Origin: Klenkia marina
GTDB taxonomy: Bacteria > Actinomycetota > Actinomycetes > Mycobacteriales > Geodermatophilaceae
Length of the DNA stretch: 64,000 bases
Direction: 5' to 3'
Assembly (NCBI RefSeq): GCF_900101025.1
Contig: NZ_FMUH01000006.1
Coordinates: forward strand, 1 to 64,000
Of this stretch, positions 17,860 through 26,677 are shown piece by piece; position 1 is the first letter of the stretch, and every line of letters begins with the position of its first letter. The notes beneath the pieces were generated by a model that saw only the letters and a list, made by a program, of their open reading frames with translations, ran no database searches and was not told where the DNA came from. The position numbers were made by a program, and so were the translations under genes.

Positions 17860-19340
17860 CGGGGGGTGTCCTCTGCGGTGTCTGCGGCGGCGGTGTCGTC
17901 GACGGCGGCGGCGGTGGGTCGGGCGCGGCGGCCGGCGGGGTGGGTGCTGCCGGCGCGGGGCCCGGCGTCCCGGCGGGCGAAGACCACCCGGGGCAGGGTC
18001 GCCGAGCGGGTGCGGCCGTCGGGGTCGGTCCAGCAGACGGTGTCGTCGTCCGCGGGGTGGTGGTCCTCGGGGTGGTCGTCGGCCGGCGGCGGGAAGACGA
18101 CGTCGAAGGCGTCGTCCCGCAGCGAGAGGTAGGCCATGAGCTCGGCCAGGCCGTGCTCGAGCGGGTGCTGCTCGAGCACGGTGACCAGCTCGACGCGCGG
18201 GCGCTGGAGCAGGGCGCGGCGCACGTGGGCGGTCAGCGGCACCGGGTCCACCTGCACCTGGTCGAACAGGGCGGCCGCGGCGAAGTCCTCGTCACCGGCC
18301 TCGGGCCGGGCGCTGTCGACGGTGGCCCGCCGCGGCGGGGCGTAGAGGTGGCGCTCCATCGGCAGCACGACCGTGGGGGCCAGGTCGTCGAGCTCGACGG
18401 CGAAGCCGTCCAGGTCGGCCAGACCCGCGGCCAGCCGGGCGGCGCGCGCCTCGATGCCGTCCAGCAGCTCGAGCACCCGCCGGTTCTCCCGCACCACGCG
18501 GTCGTCCAGGCCGGTGCGCAGGGCGTCGGCGAGCCCGCGCAGCACCTGCCGGGTGTGCTCGACCGCGGTGACCAGGTCGTGCTGCAGGCGCGGCAACCGG
18601 GGGTCGGTGCAGGTGCGCACCGCGGGCAGGGCGTGCACCCGGGCGAGGAGGTCGGCCAGCTCCTCCTGCAGGCGGGGGGAGAGCAGCCGGTCGTAGCAGG
18701 CGTGGAAGCTGCGGCCCTGGTCGGAGTCGGCGATGCCGCGGCGCCCGGCGGCGACGTCGCGGGCCAGTGCCTGGTCCCCGCCGGCGATGCGGTCGCGCAG
18801 CTCGCGGTCGCGCCGGCGGAACACCGCCTCCACCGCGCGCAGGTCGGCGAGCAGCCCGCGGGCGGTGCGCGCCAGGTGCAGGTAGCGGTCGCGCTGCAGC
18901 GCGGGCTCGGCCGGCGGCTCGGTGGCCAGGGCGCGCAGCAGGTCCACGACGGAGTCCAGCCGGGCCGAGGTGTCGACGAACGGGCGGGGGGCCAGGCCCG
19001 CGACCCAGGCGATGGCCAGCTCGGCGGCGGGCGTGGCGTCCATGAGCGGCTCGTCGGCACCCGGCGGGTACCAGGCGCGCAGCCAGCCGCCGTCCGGGCC
19101 GGCCCAGCCGTCGAGGTAGCCGCGCGCGTCGACCGGGGCGCGGGTGGTGCCGTCGAGCTCGGCCAGCAGGTCGCCGAGCCGGTCGGCCAGCTCGCCGGCG
19201 GGCAGCCCGTGCGCGCCGCCGGTGACGAACACGCGCGACAGGAAGCTGAGCACCAGCGGGGCGTCGTCGGCCCGCAGCAGCCGCCAGGCGGCGTGCTGCT
19301 GGAGGGCGACGACGTCGTCGACGGGCAGGTCGAGCTGCAC
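17856..19340 (-). CDS. jetA: Wadjet protein JetA (DUF3375)
   Basis: 494 residues from a GTG at 19340. The N-terminal part (ALQQHAAWRLLRADDAPLVLSFLSRVF) and the long helical centre (RDRELRDRIAGG, HACYDRLLSPRLQEEL) match DUF3375, the MukF-like kleisin subunit. The C-terminal 60 residues are low-complexity (Asp/His/Pro then Arg/Ala), beyond the usual domain. It is the first gene of the jetABC operon. About 95 nt separate it from the divergently placed end of the GGDEF-EAL gene. Confidence 0.87.
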   Translation of the reverse strand: MQLDLPVDDVVALQQHAAWRLLRADDAPLVLSFLSRVFVTGGAHGLPAGELADRLGDLLAELDGTTRAPVDARGYLDGWAGPDGGWLRAWYPPGADEPLMDATPAAELAIAWVAGLAPRPFVDTSARLDSVVDLLRALATEPPAEPALQRDRYLHLARTARGLLADLRAVEAVFRRRDRELRDRIAGGDQALARDVAAGRRGIADSDQGRSFHACYDRLLSPRLQEELADLLARVHALPAVRTCTDPRLPRLQHDLVTAVEHTRQVLRGLADALRTGLDDRVVRENRRVLELLDGIEARAARLAAGLADLDGFAVELDDLAPTVVLPMERHLYAPPRRATVDSARPEAGDEDFAAAALFDQVQVDPVPLTAHVRRALLQRPRVELVTVLEQHPLEHGLAELMAYLSLRDDAFDVVFPPPADDHPEDHHPADDDTVCWTDPDGRTRSATLPRVVFARRDAGPRAGSTHPAGRRARPTAAAVDDTAAADTAEDTPR

Positions 19341-19433
19341 GGCACCGCCTCGGGTCGACGTCGGGTGGACGGCGAGACAGTAGGTCCACCGAGCGCGACA
19401 TCCCGCGCAGCGCTCCGGTGTGTGACCAGTGAG

Positions 19434-21641
19434 CTACGTGGGGTTGCCGACCGCGGTGCCGAGCTGCTCGGCGGGCACCGGGCGGCCGAACAGCCAGCCC
19501 TGGCCGGCGTCCACCCCGAGGGCGGCGAGCCGGGCGCACTGCGCGTCGTCCTCGATGCCCTCGGCCAGGACGTCGACGCCGAGCGCGGCGGCCAGCGCGA
19601 CCAGCCCGCCCAGCAGCGCACCGGCGGCATCGGAGCCGGTGATCGAGCGGTCGAGCTTGAGCACGGTGACCGGGTAGCGCTGCAGGTAGGCCACCGAGGT
19701 GTAGCCGGTGCCGAAGTCGTCGAGGCTCACCCCGACGCCGAGCGCGGCCAGCTCGTGCAGGGCGTCGACGCCGGCGTCGGGCGGCAGCTGGTCGTGCTCG
19801 GTGATCTCCAGCCGCAGCCGGTGCGGGGGCAGCCCCGTGCCGGCCAGCGTCGCCCGCACCCCGTCGGCCAGCCCCGGGTCGACCATCGAGGTGCGGCCGA
19901 GGTTGACGCTGACCGTCCACTGCTCCGGCCAGGTGGTGGCCGAGCGGCACGCGGTGCGCAGCACCCAGGCGTCGAGCAGGGCGCCGTGGCCCTGCTCCTC
20001 GGCGACGGGCAGGAAGGTGTCGGGGGCCAGCAGACCGCGGGTGGGGTGCTGCCAGCGCACGAGCGCCTCGCAGCCCAGCACGGTGCGGCTGGGCAGGGCG
20101 ACCAGCGGCTGGTGGAGCAGCACCAGCTCGCCGACGTCGTCCTCACCGGCGGCGAGCCGGCGGACGTCGTCGGCCAGCGCCAGGCTGCCGAGCACCTCCT
20201 CGCGCTGCTCGGCGGCGAAGCGGGTGGCTCCGCCGCGGGTGGTGCCCTTGCTGGCGTAGAGGGCGACGTCGGCGTCGGCGAGGGCCAGGGGGAGGCTGCT
20301 GTCCGCGGTGAGCTCGACCCACCCCGCGCTGCAGCGCACGGGGAACGAGCGCCCGTCGAGCTCCACCGGTTCGGCGAACGCCCCGCGCAGCAGGTCGTCG
20401 ACGTCCGGGCCGCCGGGCGGGAGCAGCAGCACGAACTCGTCGCCGCCCGAGCGGGCCACGGTGGCGCCGCCGCCGACGCCGGCCAGCAGGCGCAGCGCCA
20501 CCGACACCAGCAGGTGGTCCCCGGCCTCGTGGCCGTAGGTGTCGTTGACGTGCTTGAAGTCGTCGAGGTCCAGCAGCGCGAGCCGGCCGACGACGGCGTC
20601 GGGCGCGGTGACCCCGACGGTGCCGGGGCCCACCAGGTCGTCGAAGGCGACCCGCAGGCCCCGCCGGTTGGCCAGCCCGGTGAGGGGGTCGCGGCGGGCC
20701 TGCTCCTCGCTGCCGCGGATGGTCTGCGCGCCCCGGACGATGGCCAGCGCGCTGACCACCGCGGCGCTGCTCAGGTGGACGGTGGCGGGCAGCATGCGTC
20801 CGCTGCCCAGCAGCGAGAGGGCGACGGGCACGAGCACCAAGGGGGTGAGCCCGACCAGCCGGGCGGACTCCGACCGCAACCGGCCCAGCACGTGCGGGTC
20901 GAAGGCGGCGCGCATGCTCGGGTGCAGCGACCCGGCGAGGAAGGCGCACATCGCCGCCGTCCAGAGCACCGCGGTCGGGTGCTGCGGGCCGGGGATGCGG
21001 TCGCCGGAGTCGTTGGCCAGGCAGTCGTAGACCGCGGCGCCGACGCCACCGGCGACCAGCAGCACCATGCCCGGGCCGAGCCCGCCGCGGGAGGCGACGA
21101 AGCGCAGCAGCAGGCAGACCAGCACGAGGTCGAAGGGCGCGACGGGCACCGGCCACGCGACGCCGGGGGTCAGCGCCGCGGCGGCGGACTGCCCGACGGC
21201 GAGGGTGACGACGACCACGACCACGAGCTGGTCCGTGCGCCGTCCCCAGGTGGCCCGCCCGAGGCGGCGCCGCTCGACAGGTCCGCGTCGCCACCACCGG
21301 CCGAACAGGACGGCGAACAGCCCCACGGCCACCGCGATGCCGACGGCCTGCAGCGCGAGGGCCGGCCCGGGGGCGGTGTCGGCCAGCCCCATCGCCAGGC
21401 CCCAGCAGGCCAGCATCGCCGCGACGGCCAGCCACGGGTGGTGCCAGGGGGGTCGGTGCAGCCGCACGCCCACCAGCGGGGCGAGGGCGGCCAGCGCGGT
21501 GGCCACCAGCACGGCCGGGGTGCGGGTGGGCGGCCAGGCGGTCAGCGGCAGCAGCACGAGGGCGCACAGCAGGGGCACGACCACCGTGCCCCTGGCCGAT
21601 CCCACCTCGGCATCCTGCGGCACGGAGCGCCGGGTGGTCAC
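19434..21641 (-). CDS. Membrane-bound GGDEF-EAL protein (copy 1)
   Basis: 735 residues from a GTG at 21641 that overlaps the stop of the paralogue upstream (GTGA). The N-terminal third has about eight hydrophobic helices forming a membrane sensor. Then comes a diguanylate cyclase domain (RDPLTGLANRRGL, LDLDDFKHVNDTYGHEAGD, active loop SGGDEF) and a phosphodiesterase domain with EALVRW, SVNLG, LEITEHD, DDFGTGYTS, LKLDRS and GQGWLFGRP. Both catalytic loops look intact; no RxxD inhibitory site precedes GGDEF. It should make and/or break cyclic di-GMP; the net activity is not predictable. Confidence 0.9.
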   Translation of the reverse strand: MTTRRSVPQDAEVGSARGTVVVPLLCALVLLPLTAWPPTRTPAVLVATALAALAPLVGVRLHRPPWHHPWLAVAAMLACWGLAMGLADTAPGPALALQAVGIAVAVGLFAVLFGRWWRRGPVERRRLGRATWGRRTDQLVVVVVVTLAVGQSAAAALTPGVAWPVPVAPFDLVLVCLLLRFVASRGGLGPGMVLLVAGGVGAAVYDCLANDSGDRIPGPQHPTAVLWTAAMCAFLAGSLHPSMRAAFDPHVLGRLRSESARLVGLTPLVLVPVALSLLGSGRMLPATVHLSSAAVVSALAIVRGAQTIRGSEEQARRDPLTGLANRRGLRVAFDDLVGPGTVGVTAPDAVVGRLALLDLDDFKHVNDTYGHEAGDHLLVSVALRLLAGVGGGATVARSGGDEFVLLLPPGGPDVDDLLRGAFAEPVELDGRSFPVRCSAGWVELTADSSLPLALADADVALYASKGTTRGGATRFAAEQREEVLGSLALADDVRRLAAGEDDVGELVLLHQPLVALPSRTVLGCEALVRWQHPTRGLLAPDTFLPVAEEQGHGALLDAWVLRTACRSATTWPEQWTVSVNLGRTSMVDPGLADGVRATLAGTGLPPHRLRLEITEHDQLPPDAGVDALHELAALGVGVSLDDFGTGYTSVAYLQRYPVTVLKLDRSITGSDAAGALLGGLVALAAALGVDVLAEGIEDDAQCARLAALGVDAGQGWLFGRPVPAEQLGTAVGNPT

Positions 21642-23848
21642 CTCCGGGGGGAGCTGGCCGCGGGCAGCTGGTCGGCGGGCACCGGCTGCCCGTAGAGCCA
21701 GCCCTGGCCGGCGTCGATGCCGAAGGAGACCAGCCGGGCGTGCTGCGCCTCGCACTCCACGCCCTCGGCGAGCACCTCGATGCCCAGGGCGCCGGCCAGG
21801 CTGGTGATGCCCGAGATGAGCTCGGCGCTGGTGTCGTGGCCGGTCACCGAGCGGTCCAGCTTGAGCATGCTGACCGGGTAGCGGTGCAGGTAGGCCAGCG
21901 AGGTGTAGCCGGTGCCGAAGTCGTCGAGGCTGACCCGCACGCCCAGCTCGGCCAGCTCGTGCAGCTGGGCGACGCCGGCCTCGGCGGGCAGCTGGTCGTG
22001 CTCGGTGATCTCCAGGTGCAGCCGTCCCGGTGGCAGGCCGGTCGACCGCAGGGCCCGGCGCACCCGGACCGACAGGCCCGGGTCGATCATCGACGAGCGG
22101 CCCAGGTTGACGCTGACGGTGCGCTCGAGGCCCTGCTCGGCCCAGGTCGCGGCGACCGCGCAGGCCCGGTCGAGCACCCAGGTGTCCACGGCTGCGCCCT
22201 GGCCCTGCAGCTCGGCGACGGGCAGGAAGGTGTCCGGGCCGAGCAGGCCGCGCGTGGGGTGCTGCCAGCGCACGAGCGCCTCGCAGCCCAGCACCGCGCG
22301 GGTGCGCATGTCGACCAGCGGCTGGAACAGCAGGAACAGGGACCCGACGGCGGGGTCGCCGGCGACCAGTCGGCGCAGGTCCTCGCCGAGGCCGAGCTGG
22401 CCCAGCACCGCCTCGCGCTGCTGCGGGGCGAACTCGGTGGCGGCACCGCGGTGCGCGCCCTTGCTGGCGTACAGGGCGATGTCGGCGTCGGCGAGGGCCA
22501 GCGGCAGCTCGCTGGCGGGGCTCAGCGGCACCCAGCCGGCGCTGCACCGCACGGGGACGCTGCGCCGGGCCAGGCCGGCCAGCTGCACGGGGCTGCCGAA
22601 CGCCGTGCTCAGCAGCTGCTGCACCGACGGTGCCCCGGGCCGCAGCACCAGCACGAACTCGTCCCCGCCCGAGCGGGCCACGGTGCCGTCGCCCCCGACG
22701 GCGGCCGACAACCGCTCGCCGACCGCGCACAGCAGCAGGTCGCCGGTCTCGTGGCCGTGGGTGTCGTTGACGGCCTTGAAGTCGTCGAGGTCCAGCAGCG
22801 CCACCCGTCCGACCTCGGCGTCGCCGGGGCGGGCGTCGACCAGGAGCTGGTCGAAGGCGATCTGCAGGCCCCGCCGGTTGGCCAACCCCGTGAGGGGGTC
22901 GCGGGCGGCGTGGCCCTCGCTGGAGAGGAGGGCCTGTGCGCCGCGCACGATGGCCAGCGCGGACACGGCCGTGCCGGCGGCGACGTGCACGATGAGCGGG
23001 AGCCGCCCGGGGGCCGGCAGCAGGGCCAGGGCCAGCGGCACGGGGGCCAGCGCCACCAGCCCCAGCACCCGGCCGGACTCCGGGCGCAGGCGGCGCAGGG
23101 TGGCGCTGCTGAAGGCGGTGGTCATGCTCGGGTGCAGGGCGGCGAGCACCACCAGGGCCATGGCCAGCGCCCAGACCATCGAGACCGGGGCGTGCAGCGG
23201 CTGCAGGCGCAGGCCCGAGGACGACGCCACGGCGTCGTAGACCGCGGCCGCGACGCAGGCGGCGATGAACAGCCGGAGGCTCGTGGTCAACCCCGCACGG
23301 GAGAACAGCAGGCGCAGCACGAGCGCGACGAGCATGACGTCGATCGGTGCCCAGAAGGCGCTGGGCGGGGCGTCGGGGGCGTGCGCGGTGGTGACCACCT
23401 GGGCCGCCGCCAGCCCGAACAGGACGACGAGGACGGCGAGGTCGGCGCGCCGGCCCCAGACGGCGCGCTCGCGGGTGCGCCGGTCGGTGGGCAGCGAGCG
23501 CACGTGCCGGGTGAAGAGGTAGAGCGCCAGGCCCAGGCCGAACACGGTGCCGGCGTCCTGCGCGCGCTCGCCGAACCCGGGCCAGCGGGTGCCGAAGGTG
23601 ATCGAGAGGGTCCAGCCGACGAGCATGCCGGTGACCACGACCCAGGGCAGCAGCCCGACGGCGCGGTGCCGCAGGGCGCCGACGGCGGGGGCGACGGTGG
23701 CCAGCACGCTGATGACGACGACCGCGGTGGGCCGGGTGGCGGGGACGAGGGCGGCCGGGAGCGCCAGGCCGGTGCCGATCCCGAGGGCTGTGGCCAGTGC
23801 ACGGGGCAGCCGGCCGGACGCGGGGATCACGTGGGCCTTCTCGACCAC
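21638..23848 (-). CDS. Membrane-bound GGDEF-EAL protein (copy 2)
   Basis: 736 residues from a GTG at 23848. Same layout as its downstream neighbour: about eight membrane helices, RDPLTGLANRRGLQIAFDQL, LDLDDFKAVNDTHGHETGD, SGGDEF, then EALVRW, LEITEHDQLP, DDFGTGYTSLAY and GQGWLYGQP. The two proteins share long identical runs in the cytoplasmic domains and less in the membrane part, so they are tandem duplicates that have diverged in the sensor. They are coupled by a 4-nt overlap. Confidence 0.9.
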   Translation of the reverse strand: MVEKAHVIPASGRLPRALATALGIGTGLALPAALVPATRPTAVVVISVLATVAPAVGALRHRAVGLLPWVVVTGMLVGWTLSITFGTRWPGFGERAQDAGTVFGLGLALYLFTRHVRSLPTDRRTRERAVWGRRADLAVLVVLFGLAAAQVVTTAHAPDAPPSAFWAPIDVMLVALVLRLLFSRAGLTTSLRLFIAACVAAAVYDAVASSSGLRLQPLHAPVSMVWALAMALVVLAALHPSMTTAFSSATLRRLRPESGRVLGLVALAPVPLALALLPAPGRLPLIVHVAAGTAVSALAIVRGAQALLSSEGHAARDPLTGLANRRGLQIAFDQLLVDARPGDAEVGRVALLDLDDFKAVNDTHGHETGDLLLCAVGERLSAAVGGDGTVARSGGDEFVLVLRPGAPSVQQLLSTAFGSPVQLAGLARRSVPVRCSAGWVPLSPASELPLALADADIALYASKGAHRGAATEFAPQQREAVLGQLGLGEDLRRLVAGDPAVGSLFLLFQPLVDMRTRAVLGCEALVRWQHPTRGLLGPDTFLPVAELQGQGAAVDTWVLDRACAVAATWAEQGLERTVSVNLGRSSMIDPGLSVRVRRALRSTGLPPGRLHLEITEHDQLPAEAGVAQLHELAELGVRVSLDDFGTGYTSLAYLHRYPVSMLKLDRSVTGHDTSAELISGITSLAGALGIEVLAEGVECEAQHARLVSFGIDAGQGWLYGQPVPADQLPAASSPRR

Positions 23849-23919
23849 CGGCGGCCCGGTCTTGACGCCGATCGGCGCGGGTCACCCTCCCGGGTGGTCG
23901 ACCGGCGCGGTGCGGGTGG

Positions 23920-24780
23920 TCAGGCGGTGAGGTCGGCGCACCCGGTCTCGTCGGGCAGCAGCGGGCGGAAGGTGATCGCCCAGGTGCTCGTGCCGTCGGT
24001 CCAGGGGGTGAGCGCGTCGGCGCCCTGCGCGGCCGCGACGACGGCGGCGGCCTGCTCGCCGGTGGCCACCGTGCAGCCCACCCCGACGCCGAGGTCCTCC
24101 CCGGGCAGCGCGGGCCCGGGCCAGGCCACCGGCTCGCGCGCGATGGACGGGTCCGGGCTGTACGGGCCGGTGAGCGCCGCGACGGCGGTCGGGGTCCAGG
24201 GGCCCAGCGCCTCGGTGGCGGTGAGGTCGGTGAGGCGCTCGACCAGGTCGGCCAGCCGCTCGCGGGCCGCGGTCTGCTCGGCGCTCAGGGCGGGGTCGCC
24301 GATCGCCTCGGTCAGCGCGTAGACCGTGCGGTCGGTGGTGCCCTCGGCCGTGCCCAGGGTGACGGTCGTGGTGCGGGCGTCGGCGATCGAGGGGTCGCCG
24401 AGGTCGGCGGTGTCGGTGACGCCGGCGTCCTGCGCGGCCTGCACCAGCTCGGTCAGGGTGGCCTCGTCGACCCGGTTGACCTGCACGTCGGGCCACGCCG
24501 GCGCGGGGTGGATCGCCACGACCGGTCCGTTGCTCAGCACCCGGCCGTCGCGGTAGACGCTGACCAGGGGGAGCAGGGCGATGTCGGCGCCGGCCGGGGT
24601 GAAGCCGCCGTCCTGGGTCACCCGCAGCACGAGCGCGTCGCCGTCCGTCGGCAGCTCGGGCGCGGTGGCCTCCGCGCCCGTGCTGCCCGTGCTGCCCGAG
24701 CCCCCGGTCCCGCCCGGCTGCGCGCAGCCGGCCAGCACCAGCAGGGCCCCGGCGACGGCGAGGGCAGCTCGGGTGCGCAT
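23920..24780 (-). CDS. Lipoprotein of unknown function
   Basis: 286 residues from the ATG at 24780. A signal peptide with lipobox LAGC (Cys about 19) is followed by a Gly/Ser/Thr linker, so the mature protein is tethered outside the membrane. The body has no motif I recognise (LPLVSVYRDGRVLSNG, DRTVYALTEAIGD). It ends 72 nt before the GGDEF-EAL pair on the same strand. Confidence 0.78.
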   Translation of the reverse strand: MRTRAALAVAGALLVLAGCAQPGGTGGSGSTGSTGAEATAPELPTDGDALVLRVTQDGGFTPAGADIALLPLVSVYRDGRVLSNGPVVAIHPAPAWPDVQVNRVDEATLTELVQAAQDAGVTDTADLGDPSIADARTTTVTLGTAEGTTDRTVYALTEAIGDPALSAEQTAARERLADLVERLTDLTATEALGPWTPTAVAALTGPYSPDPSIAREPVAWPGPALPGEDLGVGVGCTVATGEQAAAVVAAAQGADALTPWTDGTSTWAITFRPLLPDETGCADLTA

Positions 24781-24859
24781 GCCCCGAGCGTCCCCCATGC
24801 GTTGATCGTCGTCACCCGGCGCCCGCCCGCGGCGTGTCGCGCGTCCCCCGCCCCCCGCC

Positions 24860-24938
24860 GGCGTTGATCTTGCACGTGGGCAACGGTGACACGCCGGCAG
24901 CCCGCGCGTCGCCGTTGCCGAACTGCAAGATCAACGCC
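24860..24938. terminator. Long inverted repeat overlapping a stop codon
   Basis: A perfect 15-nt inverted repeat (24860-24874 with 24924-24938) encloses a second pair, GGCAACGG/CCGTTGCC, giving a long interrupted stem. The right arm includes the stop codon of the FAD monooxygenase (24931-24933). It probably terminates that gene. The start of the left arm (GCGTTGATC) recurs at about 24799, so it may be a dispersed element. Confidence 0.7.
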
Positions 24939-26115
24939 AGGACGGCAGCTCGTACTGGTCGGCGGGCGGGGTGCCGAACCGGCCGGCGATGCCGCCGAGC
25001 TTCGTCGCCACCGGACTGGCGGCCAGCTTGAGCGCCGTCCCCAGGAGCGTGCGGCCCAGGTCGGTCTGCGGGTTGGCCAAGCCCGGGGTGCCCGGTGGCA
25101 GCGATTGGCCCTTCTCGACGAAGGGGCGCATGCGGGCGTCGTAGTCGGCGAAGGCGGCGCGGTGGTCGTCGTGCGCAGCCAGGCACGCAGCCAGCGTGTA
25201 CGCGCCGGACAGGGCCAGCGTGGTGCCGATGCCGCTGACCGGGGTGGCGCACCAGGCGGCGTCCCCGGTGAGGACGACGCGGCCCACCGACCAGCGGTCG
25301 AGGTGCACCTGGTTGAGGTCCTCGAGGTACATCGGGGCGTCGTCGAGGGCGTCGAGGACGCGGTCGGTCTGCCAGCCGGCGCCGGCGAAGGCCCGTCGCA
25401 GCAGGGTGGCCTGGGCGGTGCGGTCCAGGGCGTCGATGCCGCGGACGTCGGTCATCAGGTTGAGCATCGCGCGGGTGGTGCCGACGTCGTCCGGGCGCAG
25501 GTTGACCCCGCGGCCGCGGCCGGCGACGTACCAGCGCCACCAGTCGGTGTCCTCCTCGGTGCGCGGGATGGTCAGGTAGGCGATGATCATGCCGAGGTAG
25601 CGGCGCGGGGCGTCGGGCAGCACGAGCTCGCGGCTGCGGGAGTTGACGCCGTCGGCGAGGACGACGAGGTCGTAGCGCTCCTGCGTCCCCGACAGGAACG
25701 TGACGTCGACGCCGTCGGGGTCCTGGTCGAGGGCGGTGACCTGGTCGCCGAAGCGGTGCGCGACGGCGTCCCCGGTGTGCTCGAACAGCAGCTGGGCGAG
25801 CCGGCCGCGCAGGATCTCCAGCTCGGCGGTGGGCCCGGAGGTGTCGTCGGTGCTGGCGGGGAAGCGGGCCAGCTCGCGGCCGCCCGCGCCGAGGAAGACG
25901 GTGCCCATCTCGCCGGTGCCGTGCGCGAGCGCGGCGTCCTCCAGGCCCATGCGGCGCAGCACCTCGCGGGCGGCGCCGCGGACGTCGATGTTCTGCCCCT
26001 CGTCGCGCAGTGCGTCGGCGCGCTCGACGACGGTGACGTCGAAGCCGGCGCGGGCGAGCCACCAGGCGGTGGTGGGTCCGGCGATGCTCGCACCGGAGAC
26101 GAGCACGGAGGTCAT
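24931..26115 (-). CDS. FAD-dependent monooxygenase (PHBH-like)
   Basis: 394 residues. The N-terminal Rossmann motif SGASIAGPTTAWWLARAGFD binds FAD ADP; DGVNSRSR is the DG motif, and LTGDAAWCATPVSGIGTTLALSGAYTLA is the GD motif that binds FAD ribityl. This is the group A flavoprotein aromatic hydroxylase layout, used on aromatic acids and on polyketide or antibiotic substrates. Substrate unknown. Its stop lies within the right arm of the hairpin at 24860-24938. Confidence 0.88.
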   Translation of the reverse strand: MTSVLVSGASIAGPTTAWWLARAGFDVTVVERADALRDEGQNIDVRGAAREVLRRMGLEDAALAHGTGEMGTVFLGAGGRELARFPASTDDTSGPTAELEILRGRLAQLLFEHTGDAVAHRFGDQVTALDQDPDGVDVTFLSGTQERYDLVVLADGVNSRSRELVLPDAPRRYLGMIIAYLTIPRTEEDTDWWRWYVAGRGRGVNLRPDDVGTTRAMLNLMTDVRGIDALDRTAQATLLRRAFAGAGWQTDRVLDALDDAPMYLEDLNQVHLDRWSVGRVVLTGDAAWCATPVSGIGTTLALSGAYTLAACLAAHDDHRAAFADYDARMRPFVEKGQSLPPGTPGLANPQTDLGRTLLGTALKLAASPVATKLGGIAGRFGTPPADQYELPSWR

Positions 26116-26139
26116 GGGTCCGAGTCTGGGTGCGCGGCC

Positions 26140-26156
26140 CGGCTCGCGCCGAGCCG
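26140..26156. terminator. Short GC-rich hairpin
   Basis: A 7-bp perfect stem (CGGCTCG/CGAGCCG) with a 3-nt loop lies 8 nt beyond the stop of the 26165-26677 gene and 24 nt before the next gene start on the same strand. It is suitable as a terminator of the two-gene operon upstream. Confidence 0.45.
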
Positions 26157-26164
26157 ACGCCCCG

Positions 26165-26677
26165 TCAGTCGTCGAGGGTGATCACCATGTTGACCCCGTT
26201 GTCGGGGTGGTAGCTCCAGCTGTAGGTGACCCCGTCCTGGTCGTCGTCCTGGACGCCCATCAGGGAGGTCGTCCGGCCGATGGCCGCGATCGTGGACTGC
26301 GGAGTGGACAGCTCCCGCAGGACGCAGTCCATCCCAGCCGTGCTGCCGTACTTGCTGCCGGTGTCGACGACGATCGTTCGGCCCTGGTCCGACAGGGTCA
26401 GCGTTCCCGTGCTGTCGTCGCCCTCGCACGCCTCGTACGCCGTGGACAGACGGGCGTCGTCCTCTGCCGCGGCGGCTGCGGCGGCGACCGACGAGGCCTC
26501 CGCAGCGTCGCCCGTGCCGGCCTGGTGCCCCAGGACGTACCCCAGCCCGCCCGCCGCGAGGATCCCCGCCGCGACGGCGACGTGCGCGCGACTGAAGCGG
26601 TAGGCGCGGCGACCGGCCGACTGCTCCTCGACGGGCGCCGGCTCGGGCGCGGGCTCGGCGCTGATCGGCGCGGTCAC
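26165..26677 (-). CDS. Membrane-anchored protein of unknown function
   Basis: 170 residues. A Pro/Glu-rich cytoplasmic N-terminus is followed by one membrane helix (about 33-50), an Ala-rich stretch and a small extracytoplasmic domain with two cysteines (EACEGDD, GMDCVLREL) that could form a disulphide. No family recognised. The start overlaps the stop of the PASTA-like lipoprotein gene by 4 nt, so they are coupled. Confidence 0.7.
   Translation of the reverse strand: MTAPISAEPAPEPAPVEEQSAGRRAYRFSRAHVAVAAGILAAGGLGYVLGHQAGTGDAAEASSVAAAAAAAEDDARLSTAYEACEGDDSTGTLTLSDQGRTIVVDTGSKYGSTAGMDCVLRELSTPQSTIAAIGRTTSLMGVQDDDQDGVTYSWSYHPDNGVNMVITLDD

Noticed and set aside
17940-21695. 1251-codon forward open frame opposite jetA and a GGDEF-EAL gene
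   Set aside because: Gly/Gln/Arg-rich translation without motifs; the reverse strand carries clear protein families.
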